64,000 bases of DNA, taken from Dermatophagoides farinae. Lineage: Eukaryota; Arthropoda; Arachnida; Sarcoptiformes; Pyroglyphidae. The position numbers were made by a program, and so were the translations under genes. Every line of letters begins with the position of its first letter. The first letter of the stretch is position 1. Below, piece by piece: positions 13,660 to 26,395 of this stretch. Location of the stretch: NCBI RefSeq assembly GCF_024713945.1, contig NC_134681.1, forward strand, positions 558,001 through 622,000, given 5' to 3'. The notes beneath the pieces are model-generated. The model saw only the letters and a program-made list of their open reading frames with translations, was not told the DNA's origin and did not search any database.

Positions 13660-16600
13660 TTGAAGATTTTTCATTTTTTTTGTTGATTCAAGATTCATTG
13701 TTGTTAAATGATTATCATCATCGATATGTTTGATGAATTGATATGAATTTGATGGTACATGGTTGATCAGCATATTTATATTTTTCTTCTTCTTCTTCTT
13801 CTCTAATCATCATGTTTTTATCCGATAAAAAAGAATCAATCAATCAATCCAACCGTATCGATTGAATTGGTTTCTATTTTTTTTTTTTTTTTTTTTTTTT
13901 TTTGAATAAAATGTGAATTTCTAATTTCCGTGTAATTGTTTTTCATATTTCGTTTGTTAAAATTATCATATAAGCCATAAATCTGATTTTTAAAAATTAC
14001 ATTCATAATTTTAATCACCAAAAAAAAAAAAAAATTCAATGATGTTGAAACAAGAAATGAACAAAATACCAACACAGGGTTATTTAACGGTAAACTAATC
14101 GAATGGAAACTAATTTACCATTCATGATTGTGTTTGTATTGAATTGATCTGATTTCATATTTTTTTTTCTTTCTTCTTCTATCAATCTTTATCTTTTTCT
14201 TACTTCCCATTTGTACGAATTCATTTGACCGTCAATTATGTTATTGCTGTTTTTTTTATTGTTATTTTTGTTGTTGTTGTCATACAACCGGAATATATGA
14301 TCGGAACAATCAATATTACCAGTAATAATAATCATTATTATGGCCAATAATAATCATTGTTTGTATGCCATGAAAGTTGACTATCATTATCATCATCATC
14401 ATCATCATTGAATGACCCCAAAGAACTACAAATTCATTTTTTTCTTTCAATCGTAATATCGTCAATATGTTATTCGAACACAAAAAAATGTCCATGCTTT
14501 ATATATATATAATAAATGTAAAAAGAGAAAAAAAAATTTTTTTCTCGCCACTACTGCCAATCATCAGAATGGCCTAAATTATCGATTGACATCTAATTGG
14601 TGTGTCTCTCGATCATCATCATCTTTTTTTTTTTTTTTGGTTTGGCTTAAATTTTTTTTTGTTTATGAAATCAAATAAAAAAAAAAATCTTTATGACCCC
14701 GGATAGGCCTACGCCATACATACATACATAGATCCTGTGCATACATGCAATCGGTTCAATCAAAAAAAAAAAAAAAAGTTCCGATAGTTCAATTGCCGTT
14801 TAACACCTGGCATTTCTGTATTTTTTTATTATATATATTATTATTATTTGCTCAAATTCAGGACATTTTACCTATGCTCCTGTATGATGATGATGATGAT
14901 GATGATGATGGCCATGACACCCACACATGTGCAACAGACACACACACACACACCCACTTGCTGTCTGTCACCATTTATGATGATGACATTTGTTTATCAA
15001 AAAAAAAACTTCTTGTTTTTTTTCTATTTGATAACTAAAAAAAAATAAAAAAATAAAATAAACTTGACCATTAGATGATTGATTAATACAGCCGAAATTT
15101 TTTTTTCTTGTTGTTTTCGATCAGATTAGATAAAACTATTTCTGGAACAAATACAGGTGCAAATAAAAATTTTAAATTTTGAAAATTTGACATACACACA
15201 ATGCATGAAAAATAATAATTGAAAAGAAATTTTAATGTTTTATCTCTTGTGTTTTTTTTTGTTTTCTTTTTTTTTTTTTTGCAACAATTCATAGATTTGT
15301 CTGATATGCCTGAGCAGTAGCCGAGAAAAAAAATGGTCACATATTTTAATGAAGATTAATTATCAACAACAACAACGACAACAACAACAACAACAACAGC
15401 AGCAATGTTAATTTTTAAATTTATTCAACCAAACAACATTTCAATGAATTGGTATTAAAAATAAAAATAAAAATGTCACACTGAATTTCAAGCCAGCCAG
15501 CAAATGAAAAAAGGCGACAAACAAAAAACGAATAGAAACGACACCAAACGGCCAAACCAATTTTAACGGCTAAATTGTTAATCCAACAACAACGACAACA
15601 ACGACGAAAAAAAAAATTTTTTTTTCTCTCTATTTATGAACAATATGGAGATTTAAACAAAACAAAACAAAAATATTTTCAGATCAAGTCCACTCACACA
15701 CTCATACACATAAACAAATTCGGACAAACAAATAAACACTGGAATTCATCATCATTGTTTTGTTTGACTTTGAATTTATCATCATCACCATCATCGTCAT
15801 CATCAACAACAACAACAAGATACGATTAACCATCATCACCAATAGTGTGTAGTACACTGACATTTTTGGATCTGTCATCTGTGAAGCGATTATTTTGGCA
15901 CAAATTTTTTTTCTTCTTTCTTTCTCTCTCTCTCAATCACTTGCTAAGCCTTATTTTATTTTTTATTTTATTTTTTTTCGAAGATTTTTTTTCATTTTTT
16001 TTTCTTCCACTTGTTTTCTTTTTCGTCGTCTTCTTTTTTTCTGTTTCTTTGCTTTTTATATATATTATATTGTTATTGTCATCAGTCGATTGTTTTTTTT
16101 TCGTTTCTGTTTTTTTTTTGTTTTTATTTTTTTCATTCTTTTCTCTCATTTGTCATTGTCGCCTATGATGTTTTTTTTGTGTTTGTGAATCCAACACTGT
16201 GGCCTTCTTTTTTGTTGTTGTTGTTGTTGTTGTTTGCAAATTCTCCCAATTTCACATTCAACATTCACACCCATTGAACCATTTTTCGTTTCTTTTCGTT
16301 TCGTTTTGTTTCGTTTTCTTCTTCTTCTTAAAATGTTGTATAACCGAATTTTTCATCGTGATTAATGTGTAACATACATACATTTATTATTCTGTTGTAT
16401 TTGTAAGGCATAAATTTATTGTGTATAAAAAAAAACAGAATTTATATCTGTAAACTGTAGAATCATTATCACAATCACAATAAACAAATGAAATGAAATC
16501 AATCAAATCAAATCAAATTATAAAAAAAAAATTGAATCAAAACATTAAAACAAGTTGAAATTACATTACATACACACACACACACACAGAAAACATCAAC

Positions 16601-17051
16601 ATAAACAAATCTATGTATGTATCATAAACACATTATTATTATTTGATTTGATTTGAATACAAAAATTTTCAACAAACAAAAAAAAATCAAAAAATGAAAC
16701 ACCGGCAAACGGCAATCAAAATCAAAAAAATGATGAAGATTAAGAAAAAATTTTCAAAGACAACTACCGGAAGTCTATTATTATTATTATCATCATCATC
16801 ATCATCAATACCGACAATTATGATTTTATTGTTTAAAAAAACGAATACAAAAAGTTGGAAAAAAACGTGAAATTTTTTTTTCTGTTTTTTTGTTTTTTTT
16901 TTTTTTTTGCTTCGTTTGAATACACTCATATACATACATACATATTTCATACATATATATTCATACAGGACATACAACACTAAATAGTAACGATAGAGAG
17001 AAAAAAAAATCGACGAGAAAACTACGAGAAAAAAAACAATCAACCACGAAA

Positions 17052-20000
17052 ATGGTCAACGTCCTAGTTATTGACGATGGCGTCACGGTTGGATCGACTA
17101 AATCAATGTCGACATCGTCGTCGTCGTCGTCGTCGAATACGACAACTACCAATATGACTGCAAATATACCAACAATATTAACAAATTGTGATGATGACAA
17201 TATAACAATAAAACAACAACGACAAAAACCATCAACCGCAACTATTAGATCGATCCAACCAGTGATATCGTCAACAACATCTTCTTTGACAACGACGGTA
17301 AAAACAACGTCAACGATCAATAATAGTCAACAACGTTTAAACGCTATTGGTTTGATAACCAATCGTAATAATAACAATAGGCTAACATCAACAGCAATAT
17401 CGACAAATAATTCAATTTCGTTACAGTCATCATATTCTTGTAGTAAAAATAATCATCATAATACATCTTCAGCATCAAACACTGTAGCGAACATAAACAA
17501 TGCATCCATGGAAACAAACCATAAAGATGGTGGTGGTGGTGGTATCGATACAGATACAAATCATCAACATTATCGTCATTCATCCGCATCATCAGTGGCT
17601 GGCGGCGGTAGTGCTGGTATTGCATTTCGGCCTACCAATTATATATTATTAAATAAACTTCGTGTACAATCATCATCATCTCGTATACGTCGATCATCAT
17701 CTTCTTCATCATCATCATCGCCAGCAACAAATATTGATCCATTGAACGCTATCGTTACAGTTGGATCATCATCATCATCATCATCATCATTGAATGGCCA
17801 AAATAAATCATCATCATCGAATATAAACAAACTGTCAACATCAACATTGTCGGATCGTCGAGATTATCTTGGCCATAGTAATCATAATACAAATCAACAT
17901 TCTCATACAAATCATTTACATCAAAATCATCCGCATAATAATAATAATCATCATCATCATCATCACCATAATACACAGCATGGCCAAAGCCCTAGCCATA
18001 GAACAACAACGTTTAGTACATTGGCTAACATAAATAATAAAATTTCCAACAGCAACAACAACAACAACACTGTAATTGAATCGCCAATTTCAATTTCAAC
18101 AACAAAAATGATGACAACCGCTGAGCAAAAAACTATGAACGTTCCATCAACATCATCGAATGGTCATCATACACATTCAAATTATCATAAACGTCTTTCA
18201 ACATCAACTACAACAACAACAACATCAACATCAACAACAACGACAGCATCTCCATCATCTTCGTCTATAGTGATGGTGGGTGGTGTTGTTGGTGGTGGCA
18301 ATGTTGGATCATCATCATCCTCAACATCAACATCACCATTGAATCATCATCATCATCATCATATAAATCATTCACATCAACAACACCTACGATCATCTGT
18401 TCAAACCACATTCAATGGTAATAATAATAATAATAATAATTATCAGAATACACCAACAACATCAACGAATAGGCCGATTATTACTCGTGTCAATGCTCCA
18501 TATTGGCTTAACCACCAACAACAACAGAACAGCAAAAAAGGTTTGGCCACACAATATTTTTTAAATTTATGTTCTAAAATTTTGTTTTTTTTTTGTTTTC
18601 CGTCGTTTTTTGCATTCAAATTCTTTTAGATTTTTCATCATCATCATCACCATCATCATCGACGCCAACAACACCGATACATGAATATCGGAAAAGTTCA
18701 ACATTATTAAATACGACAAAAAATCGATCAATATTGATTAATACTGGAAATATGATCAATAGGTCAACATCGATTGGAAAATCATCGATTGATGATCTTG
18801 TTCAAACGAAATTAAAACCATCATCATCATCATCATCATCATCAACCACAACAATAACTGTAACAAAATCTGAACAAAAAAATTCAAAACCATTACGATC
18901 AATATCATCATCAACAATAAATAATCAAAATTATCGTATCAATGATTCAACAAGATCTACTACTGTTGATTTATCAACAAGAAAAACAAAAATGATAATT
19001 AATTCTAATAGTAATGATCAATCGTTATCAATATCAAAGAAACGATCATCATTATTGCAAACAACAACAACAACAACAACAATTGAATATTGATAAACAA
19101 AATAAATCAGTGATAAATAATATTGTTGGTCCATGCAATGATGATGATTATAATAGAATCAATAATGATAATGTTGATGATGATAATGATAATGATAATG
19201 TCCATCGATTAGTCATCGATGATGATGATCATCATATAGAAGAAAAACAAAAATGTGATATAAGCAATCGAGTCAAATCTAGTAAAATATTAATAATGAC
19301 AGATGATGGCAATACTTATAATAATAACGGTGATATTGTTATTGATGTTGATAATGATAATAATGACGATGATAATGATGTTAAAGATATTGCATTGGAA
19401 TCTGGTCACAATGTTGACAATACTGATATTGATAATAATAATGTTCGATCATCATCATCATCATCGAATGATAAAATTGAAACGAAAACAAGCCAAAATG
19501 TTGAACAATCTAAATCTAAAAAACATAATGATGATAATAATAATGAATTACAGATGAAACAATTGTTAAAATTTATCAAGAAATCTTCACCTGAAATGCT
19601 TTTCCTGTTGGATAAAAGTGCTCAACTAAGCTATCAGATGGCATTGTTTGAAAGAAAATTGGATTATTTGGAAAAAATTTTTATAAATAACAACAATACA
19701 AACAATAATAATAATAATAATAATAATTCGGATAATCCGGATGAAAATGATGATGATTCATTACTTTGGTCGAAAGTAATTAATCGTACACGTGCTTGGA
19801 TTGCTGATTCACGTAAAAAGAATATTTTTCTTACGAATTATGAATTAAAACAATTGGCTATGAATAAAACATCGAAAGAAAAAATATTGGAAGAATGGAA
19901 AACATTGGTAGCTAAGAATAATAATGAACAAAAACCGTTGAAAATGTTTACCGCCGAAAATTCAATGAATGCTGCAATGAACACTACAAACAGTGTTATT

Positions 20001-22961
20001 GAATCGACCACGACGACGACGACAACGACAACTAATGAATTGTCATCATATACAAGTCTTTCATCTAAAGATGAGCTAATAATGTTACTCGATCAGATTG
20101 CTCAATTTTCATCAAATATTATTTCTAAATCACGTAAAAAACAATTGCATAATTCCAGTGAAAATAATATGAAACAAAATGACGAATATGATGATCTCAA
20201 TGTTAGTGCAAGAGATGGCGCTACTGAATTTCATGGTGATAATAATGACGATTCATCAAATCAAAATCATACAATCAATTGTGAAAAACAACAAAATGCA
20301 AATCAATCAATGATGGAAGAGAATGATCCGAAATCATTTTTACATCGATTATTGATAAATAATCGTATAAGTAATAATGACTATGATGATAATGATGATG
20401 AATGTATACAGAAAAGAAAAAATGAACATTTATTGGAACGATTAAAACCAGATATATTGCAAGCATTAGTACAGATAATCAAAACCAATTCACTTCTAGT
20501 CCAAGTTCAACGTGAATTCGATATACTTATGTGTGCACATTTGAAATCTTTTAGTCGTTCGTTAAGTAAACAGCAACAACAACAACAACAAGTTACGCAT
20601 CATCATGGTCATAATGATGTGAATCAAATTATAATGGGAACATCACCACCATTATTATCATCATTACCATTGTCTTTCAATGGTGGTTGTGAATATCAGC
20701 AACAACTATTGACGAAACGAATTAAATCCAATTCTTCGAATCAAAATAAATTACGGACAACGCAACAACAGCAGCAAATTTTTAATGTTAACAATAATAA
20801 TAATGGCAATAAATCAATGGCGGCTAGTCATCCTGCTAGTTATAATTGCTGTATGAATAATATGAATCAAACATTGAATCCAAAATTATCGCAAACACAA
20901 ACAAATCGTATGATGGTGGATGAATTAACACAATATGTTGGTGATTGTTGTATGGTCAATAAATTATCACAGAATAATAATTTCGTTTCCGATGGTGATT
21001 CTGGTGGTGAATTCACAGCTACAACCGTTACAAATGATTTCAATCAATGTGTCACCGATGATGAATTATCATCATTATTAAATCAGATTGCACTTTGTTC
21101 GCAGAAAATTATTGAACAAAGTGAAAATAGTACTGGTGGTGTCACAATCAATAATACTGCAAATAGTTCAAGCAATAATAGTACAAGCAGTAGTGGATGT
21201 TGTTGTAGTACTAGTATTGATGCAAAATGTTGTAGTATTTCCAATCATCATCATCAACAACAACAACAACCATCACAACCACTTCCGATGACACCATCTA
21301 CATTGGCACTTCGATCCCAACATTATCGTCAAATTGGTAAAGATCCTATTTCACCATATATTGATCAAATGATGATAAATTCACAAGAAATAGGATTACC
21401 AGATAGATACTATTATATGAATCCAACTGGTTCAGTACAGAATCTTGCTCGTAATCATGCGAATTATCATTCGTCACCAATTCGTACATATGCAAATTCT
21501 ATGTCTTTCAATAATCATCATCATCCTTTTCATCATCATCACAATCATTTATTGAATCATCATGATGAAAATATTTTAGATTCACAACAACCAATTTTTA
21601 ATGAATCAATGAAAAAATTGAATAATTGTTATTCATCTCCATCATCGAAACGAATATTACATGAACAATATCTTGGTTGTCCATTGGAAGAACCATTGAT
21701 TGATCGTGTTTCAAACAATATGACTGGATTCATGCTTGCATCATCCACATTCGATATGTTGTCACCACATCATGTTGATCATAATCCAAATTATATGGCT
21801 GCCAGACATCGTTCAAGTCTTGGCCAACATCAAAATCAATTTCATCATCTTGATCATCGACAATCGGTAGATGGTCAATGTTTAAATGATCCAATAAATG
21901 ATTGTATCAATCCTACCAATGCATTTATATTTGATCCTAATGTTGATGTTGAAAGTTTTCTAATGGAAGTTGAAAAAGAATTGGATGAAAATCGTTTTAC
22001 ATCTGCACCACCATTTATGAATCCTGCAACTGATTTCGATAATGGAACACCAACACATCATAATAGGAATAATCATGTCTATAATGGTCGATCATCTCAT
22101 CATCATCAACATTATAATCATCGTTGTTCATCTATGAATCGATCAACGAATCTACGAGATGAATGTTGTCAACGACGATCATCTACTACAGTACAACCAC
22201 TAGCATCTTCATCACCGCTACACAGAAATGAACAATCAATTTCTAAATGTAGTCCTGGATCGTATCCATCACCTCTAGTCACCAATAATAATGCTACATC
22301 AACAATGCATACACCATTAATGAGTTCGATACATTCAGATCATCAACGTAATCATTTTAATCATAATAATAATAATGAAAATCATCATCATCATGTAGAT
22401 TGTTCAAATGCACGATATTCAGATCATCAATCGTTGATATTAGCTGGTGGTAATTGGAAATTAAGCCAACGTAATTCCATCAATGATTTTGGCCGTTTCA
22501 ATATATCGTTAGGTAATCTATCTAACAATAATAATAATAATCAATTGAATGGACATCAACAACATTTTTCATCAACAATGACATCAATGATGGCATCAAA
22601 TGGATCGATACAACAGCAACCATCATCATCATCAGCAACAACAACAACAACAAACACAGCTATGATGACAGATCAAACAAAAATTTCTCATGATCTATTA
22701 GATAAATATCGAACACAAGTATCATATCGTGTTAATGAAGAAACTGATCGTCAATTGAAAGAAATTGATCAATGGCTTTATAAACATCTGGAACAGACTC
22801 AACAACAACAACAACAGCAATCACCGAATCGAACAAACATCAACAACAACAATAATAATAGCAGCCGTTTACATTTAAATCAAGATATTGGATCCATACG
22901 ACAACAACAACAACAACAACAACAGCAAAAATCGACTACAACAGAAAGGCAACAAAAATAA
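17052..22961 (+). CDS. Large Asn/Ser/His/Gln-rich protein of unknown function, three exons
   Basis: Proposed CDS is join(17052..18540, 18630..19010, 19111..22961), 1,906 residues. The start ATG has A at -3 and G at +4. Intron 1 (89 nt) ends in TTCTTTTAG and joins frames exactly, giving NSKK-DFSS. Without it the protein would stop after 525 residues. Intron 2 (100 nt, GTAATG..ATCAG) restores the frame but lacks a pyrimidine tract. Most of the chain is low complexity: runs of S, T, N, H, D and Q. Non-repeat segments are residues ~188-204 (GIAFRPTNYILLNKLRVQ), ~474-490 (IITRVNAPYWLNH), helical stretches at ~774-813 and ~1064-1097, and a C-terminal helix (~1820-1853, with DRQLKEIDQWLYKHLEQ) before poly-Q. 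Two helical modules look related: DELIMLLDQIAQFSSNII (~945) and DELSSLLNQIALCSQKII (~1274). There is no signal peptide or membrane span, so it is likely intracellular. I recognise no family; function is unknown. Confidence 0.75.
18541..18629 (+). other. Intron 1 of the large low-complexity gene
   Basis: Phase-1 intron of 89 nt. The donor is GTTTGG, weaker than the usual GTAAGT. The T-rich body ends in TTCTTTTAG. Removing it joins frame 3 to frame 2 precisely at an aspartate codon. If it is retained, translation stops within it. Confidence 0.7.
19011..19110 (+). other. Putative intron 2, or frameshift in a (CAA)n tract
   Basis: The reading frame changes between the exon before 19011 and the ORF after 19111. 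GTAATG at 19011 and an AG at 19109-19110 give a phase-1 intron that joins NSN to MINNIVGP. The acceptor has no pyrimidine tract, and the segment itself reads as plausible coding sequence in both frames. A one-base insertion or two-base deletion in the (CAA)n tract near 19058-19081 is therefore an alternative. Confidence 0.45.
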
Positions 22962-24480
22962 CAAAAGATACATTTTCATTAATTCGAAAATTCTGCAGTT
23001 GACATATTGTTCATTTATATTCTTGATTTCAAAACTTCAATTTCAATGGCTAGCAATCAACAAATTCACTCACACAAAATGCCAATTTTTTATCATTGTT
23101 TAAGTAAGGCATGAAAAAAATCAAGGACCAAATACAGATCATCAAATAATAATTTTAGACCAAAAAAAATCCATCCACTGTTGTTTGAAAAAAAAAATTC
23201 TTTTAAACGAATTTTGTTTGTTTGTTTTTTCTCTCTATATTCTTGTTACCATTGGGTCCAGATTTTTAGATCATTTTCATTCAGTTGGTGGTACATACAC
23301 ACACAATCACAATGCCTCTGATAATAATCGATTTATAGTTTTTTTTCCTTTCTATTTCATAGTATTTTGTCATCGTTAATGATTAAGCGAAACAACAAAA
23401 CAAAAACAAAAAAAAATTTTAATTATAATTGCTGTCTGTGATTTACATTATTATTATTATTATTATTGAGAATATTATTTGATCGATCAATTCGATTCGA
23501 ATAATGGATAATCAATGTCGAATGATTTTTTCTCTTTTTCTTTTCTCATTTTTTTTTGCATTGTTGAAAATATGTCTATTGTGCATTTGATTGATGAATG
23601 GTGATACAAAAATGAATCAAATCAAATTCTTTGATTCTTTGTTCATTTGTTCATCATTTGAAATTCAAAAAAAAACAATGATTGTATTATGCACCGCCTT
23701 GTAAATCAATTATAAGCATCATGTAAATCATTTGTTTTTCACGAATTTTGAAATACTTATTTCCTTTCAAACAAACATACAAACAAACAAACAAATAGAA
23801 TGAAATCTTATTCCCTTTGCTCTCTACTGATTATAGCCTATTTTTATTGACTGAACATTTGTGTATGTAATAAACAACAAACAACAACAAACAACAACAA
23901 CAACAACAACGACAACAAATTTAATGTCTGAATCAAATTTGTTTTTTTAAAATCAAGTGATACAAGCCAATTCCAATTTTAACATGAATTTTTCTTTTTT
24001 CCCCCGATGACACACACAATTGTATTATTTTTTTTTCTCTTTTTTTTGCTTGTTTTTTTCGCATTTTTTCTTGTCACAAAACACACACAAACACACACAC
24101 AATTCATCATTTTTTTCCTTTCTCACTCATCAAATCAAAACATAAGATTCTATTTGTTTTTGATGATTTTTGTTTGATTATTAATAAATTAAATTTATCT
24201 TGAATTACACATGAATGTTGTGTTGTTTTTTTGTTGGATTTTATTTGTTTTTTTTTTTGATTGATTATGGTGAATTAAGGAAAAATAATGAACGATAATA
24301 CAAAAGATAGATCGAAATAGAATTTATTTGAAATGTGAAGAAGAAAAAAAAAGAAAATCATGATGATGTTTGCTGATTGTTGTTTTTGGCTATGATTGTT
24401 GCAAAATAAGAAATGTATCGGATTCCAGGTGCATAAATGTGTGTGTTTGTGAGTGAGTGTTTTTGTTTTTTTTTTTTATT
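22962..24480. other. Convergent intergenic region
   Basis: 3' flanks of the large gene (+) and the small membrane-protein gene (-). An AATAAA at 23869-23874 (+) could end the first. A minus-strand AATAAA (24323-24328), or copies next to the stop, could end the second. I see no supported gene. A short non-repeat patch lies at 23245-23330. Confidence 0.5.
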
Positions 24481-24989
24481 TTATTTAGGATGACCAGGTG
24501 CCTTCTGATATGCTGTATGCGGATAATTTGGCTGAACATGTACATTTCGTGGTGGTGGATATTCATCGGTTATATGATTTGCCGTATAATAACAAAAATA
24601 TACGGTAACCATTAATGCCATTAGAACGGCCACCGCTCCTATTGTAATGCCAGCAATGGCTGCTGGACCTAATTCACCTGTTTTTTATGGCCCAAAAAAA
24701 AAACAAAAACAAAAACAAAAACAAAAAATAGAAGAAAAATTTAAATCATAAGAAATAATCATGAATATATTATAAATTAATGTAGAATAAAATTTTCAAT
24801 ATTTAATTGATGAATCAGAACCATTTCAATAGTTTTGTTTAGCTGATTGTCTATTGAAAATTTTGGAGACGAACCTCGTCGTTCACCATAACGATTTTGG
24901 CCAAAATCATATGCACCACCAATATATGCTTGGCCAAAAACCAGTTGAATTGCCGTTACAAATATGGCTAGATAAAAATATAATTTCAT
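24481..24989 (-). CDS. Small single-pass (type I) membrane protein, two exons
   Basis: CDS is complement(join(24481..24677, 24875..24989)), 103 residues. Exon 1 encodes a signal peptide (MKLYFYLAIFVTAIQLVFGQ, residues 1-20) and a short Gly/Tyr-rich luminal segment. A 197-nt intron with a GTTCGT donor and CAG acceptor removes a frame that would otherwise run into a stop. Exon 2 starts GELGPAA and supplies one strong membrane span (about 45-69, IAGITIGAVAVLMALMVTV). It ends in a ~34-residue tail containing YPPPR and several tyrosines. The ATG lies just after a T-rich run on the plus strand. The layout resembles many small arthropod type I proteins, but I cannot name a family; the proline/tyrosine tail may bind WW or SH3-type partners (inference). 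The gene is divergent from the ORF at 25330. Confidence 0.75.
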
Positions 24990-25329
24990 TGTGATTTTTA
25001 ATTGATAATTTTTTTTTTCACGATTACAAACAAAAACGAATTTCGTATTGGCGAATTTTGAAAAATGGAATTTTTTTTTGTTTTTTTTTTAGATTACACT
25101 CTAAAAAGACACAAAAGACAAATGAACATAGAAAACAGGAAATTGCGTTGTATGATGCTTGTACACAAATACTAATAATATAACGGTACACTAAATAAAG
25201 CAAAAAAAAAAAAAAAAAAATTATTACTGCAATAATCATTTACTGTAAGTTTTGTTCTGGTATATAAAAAAAACCTCACCTAGTAACCAAAGAAAAACAA
25301 AAATTATTTTTTTTTTCGATATTTCCGAA
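24990..25329. promoter_or_regulatory. Divergent intergenic region, possible shared promoter
   Basis: 340 bp between the ATG of the membrane-protein gene (-) and the possible ORF at 25330 (+). It holds a long A run at 25202-25220 and no obvious TATA box or binding-site cluster. The promoter role is inferred only from the divergent layout. Confidence 0.3.
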
Positions 25330-25683
25330 ATGGTATATATAGACAACCAAATGTTACTATGGATTATAATGATCATTTATCAATTTTTTTTTTTTTTGAT
25401 AAATATCACCATAGCATCCAACAACAACAACAACAACATTGCATCTATAGATTATTATCAATCATTGTCGATTCAACAGTTACTCACGATATCATCGACA
25501 ACCATAATCAATTCAAAAAACAATACATTGAATCATAAAACCAAAAACAGAAACAAAAAGTATGAATCAAAACTTTTTTGTTATCGTATGAAAAAAACGA
25601 ATTTTCAAGAAATCAGTCATTATCGAACCAAGTGGAAAAATAAAAATGAAAAATTCCATAAATTCATCTCAATCCATTCATAA
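25330..25683 (+). CDS. Possible secreted Asn-rich, basic protein, 117 residues
   Basis: The ATG at 25330 has G at -3 and G at +4; the open frame upstream has no better ATG. Residues ~8-27 (LLWIIMIIYQFFFFLINI) form a hydrophobic signal-like segment ending near IASN. An Asn run follows, then a Ser/Thr/Ile stretch, then a lysine/arginine-rich C-terminal half with one cysteine. The codon pattern resembles real genes here more than the repeat-derived ORFs do, but there is no domain and the composition is simple. It may be a genuine lineage-specific secreted protein or a chance ORF. Confidence 0.3.
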   Translation: MVYIDNQMLLWIIMIIYQFFFFLINITIASNNNNNNIASIDYYQSLSIQQLLTISSTTIINSKNNTLNHKTKNRNKKYESKLFCYRMKKTNFQEISHYRTKWKNKNEKFHKFISIHS

Positions 25684-25846
25684 TTATTGTTTGTTTATCA
25701 GATTAGAATCTATGATTACACATCAATTTCTTTATTGTATTTTTTTTTACAAAGAATCATCATCAACTGTTGTTTTTGATCCAAAAATATGGCCACATTT
25801 TTTTTGGATCAAATAATTTGCTATTTTTGGTTTTTATTTGATAATA

Positions 25847-25849
<3 letters not shown>

Positions 25850-25883
<34 letters not shown>
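25850..25883. repeat. (TC)n microsatellite
   Basis: Perfect CT dinucleotide run of about 34 bp. Confidence 0.9.
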
Positions 25884-25885
<2 letters not shown>

Positions 25886-25950
25886 GGCCATCTATTATTT
25901 TGTTGTATTATTATATCGAATCCAATAGATCATTTCAACAACGTTTATCA

Positions 25951-25992
25951 CCATCAACTACTACTACTACTACTACTAGTAGTAGTTGATGG
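25951..25992. repeat. Perfect inverted repeat built on (ACT)n/(AGT)n
   Basis: The 15-nt arm CCATCAACTACTACT (25951-25965) is matched exactly by its reverse complement at 25978-25992. The 12-nt spacer is made of ACT units. It could form a hairpin or cruciform, or a stem in RNA. Confidence 0.85.
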
Positions 25993-26204
25993 TACAATTA
26001 CCGTTATCGTAATCATATATTTAAAAAAAATGAGAAAAAACGCAACTCAATAAATTCTTTTTTTTTTTGGATCAAATTTGTTTGTTTGTTTGTGTTTTTT
26101 TTATGCACACAGAAAAGAATTGAATACAAATTCATCATAAGAAAACAAAGCAAAAAATAAAAAAATTTTTTTTCATCGATAATAATTAAAAATAGACCTT
26201 GCAT

Positions 26205-26230
26205 GCACACACACACACACACACACACAC
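26205..26230. repeat. (CA)n microsatellite
   Basis: Perfect CA run of about 26 bp. Confidence 0.9.
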
Positions 26231-26361
26231 GCATTGACACTTGATTTTGTGCTATCCGATTAATATTGATGCGTTGCTTTGGATACGCAAGAATGATTTT
26301 TTTTTCTCATCCCATTTATTATTTTACCCGTATTGGAAATTTTTATTTGTAAACACCATCG

Positions 26362-26395
<34 letters not shown>

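Noticed and set aside
14745-15038. 97-codon ORF with a hydrophobic stretch and Asp run
   Set aside because: Dominated by (GAT)n, (CA)n and homopolymer translation. The central hydrophobic part is suggestive, but nothing else supports a gene.
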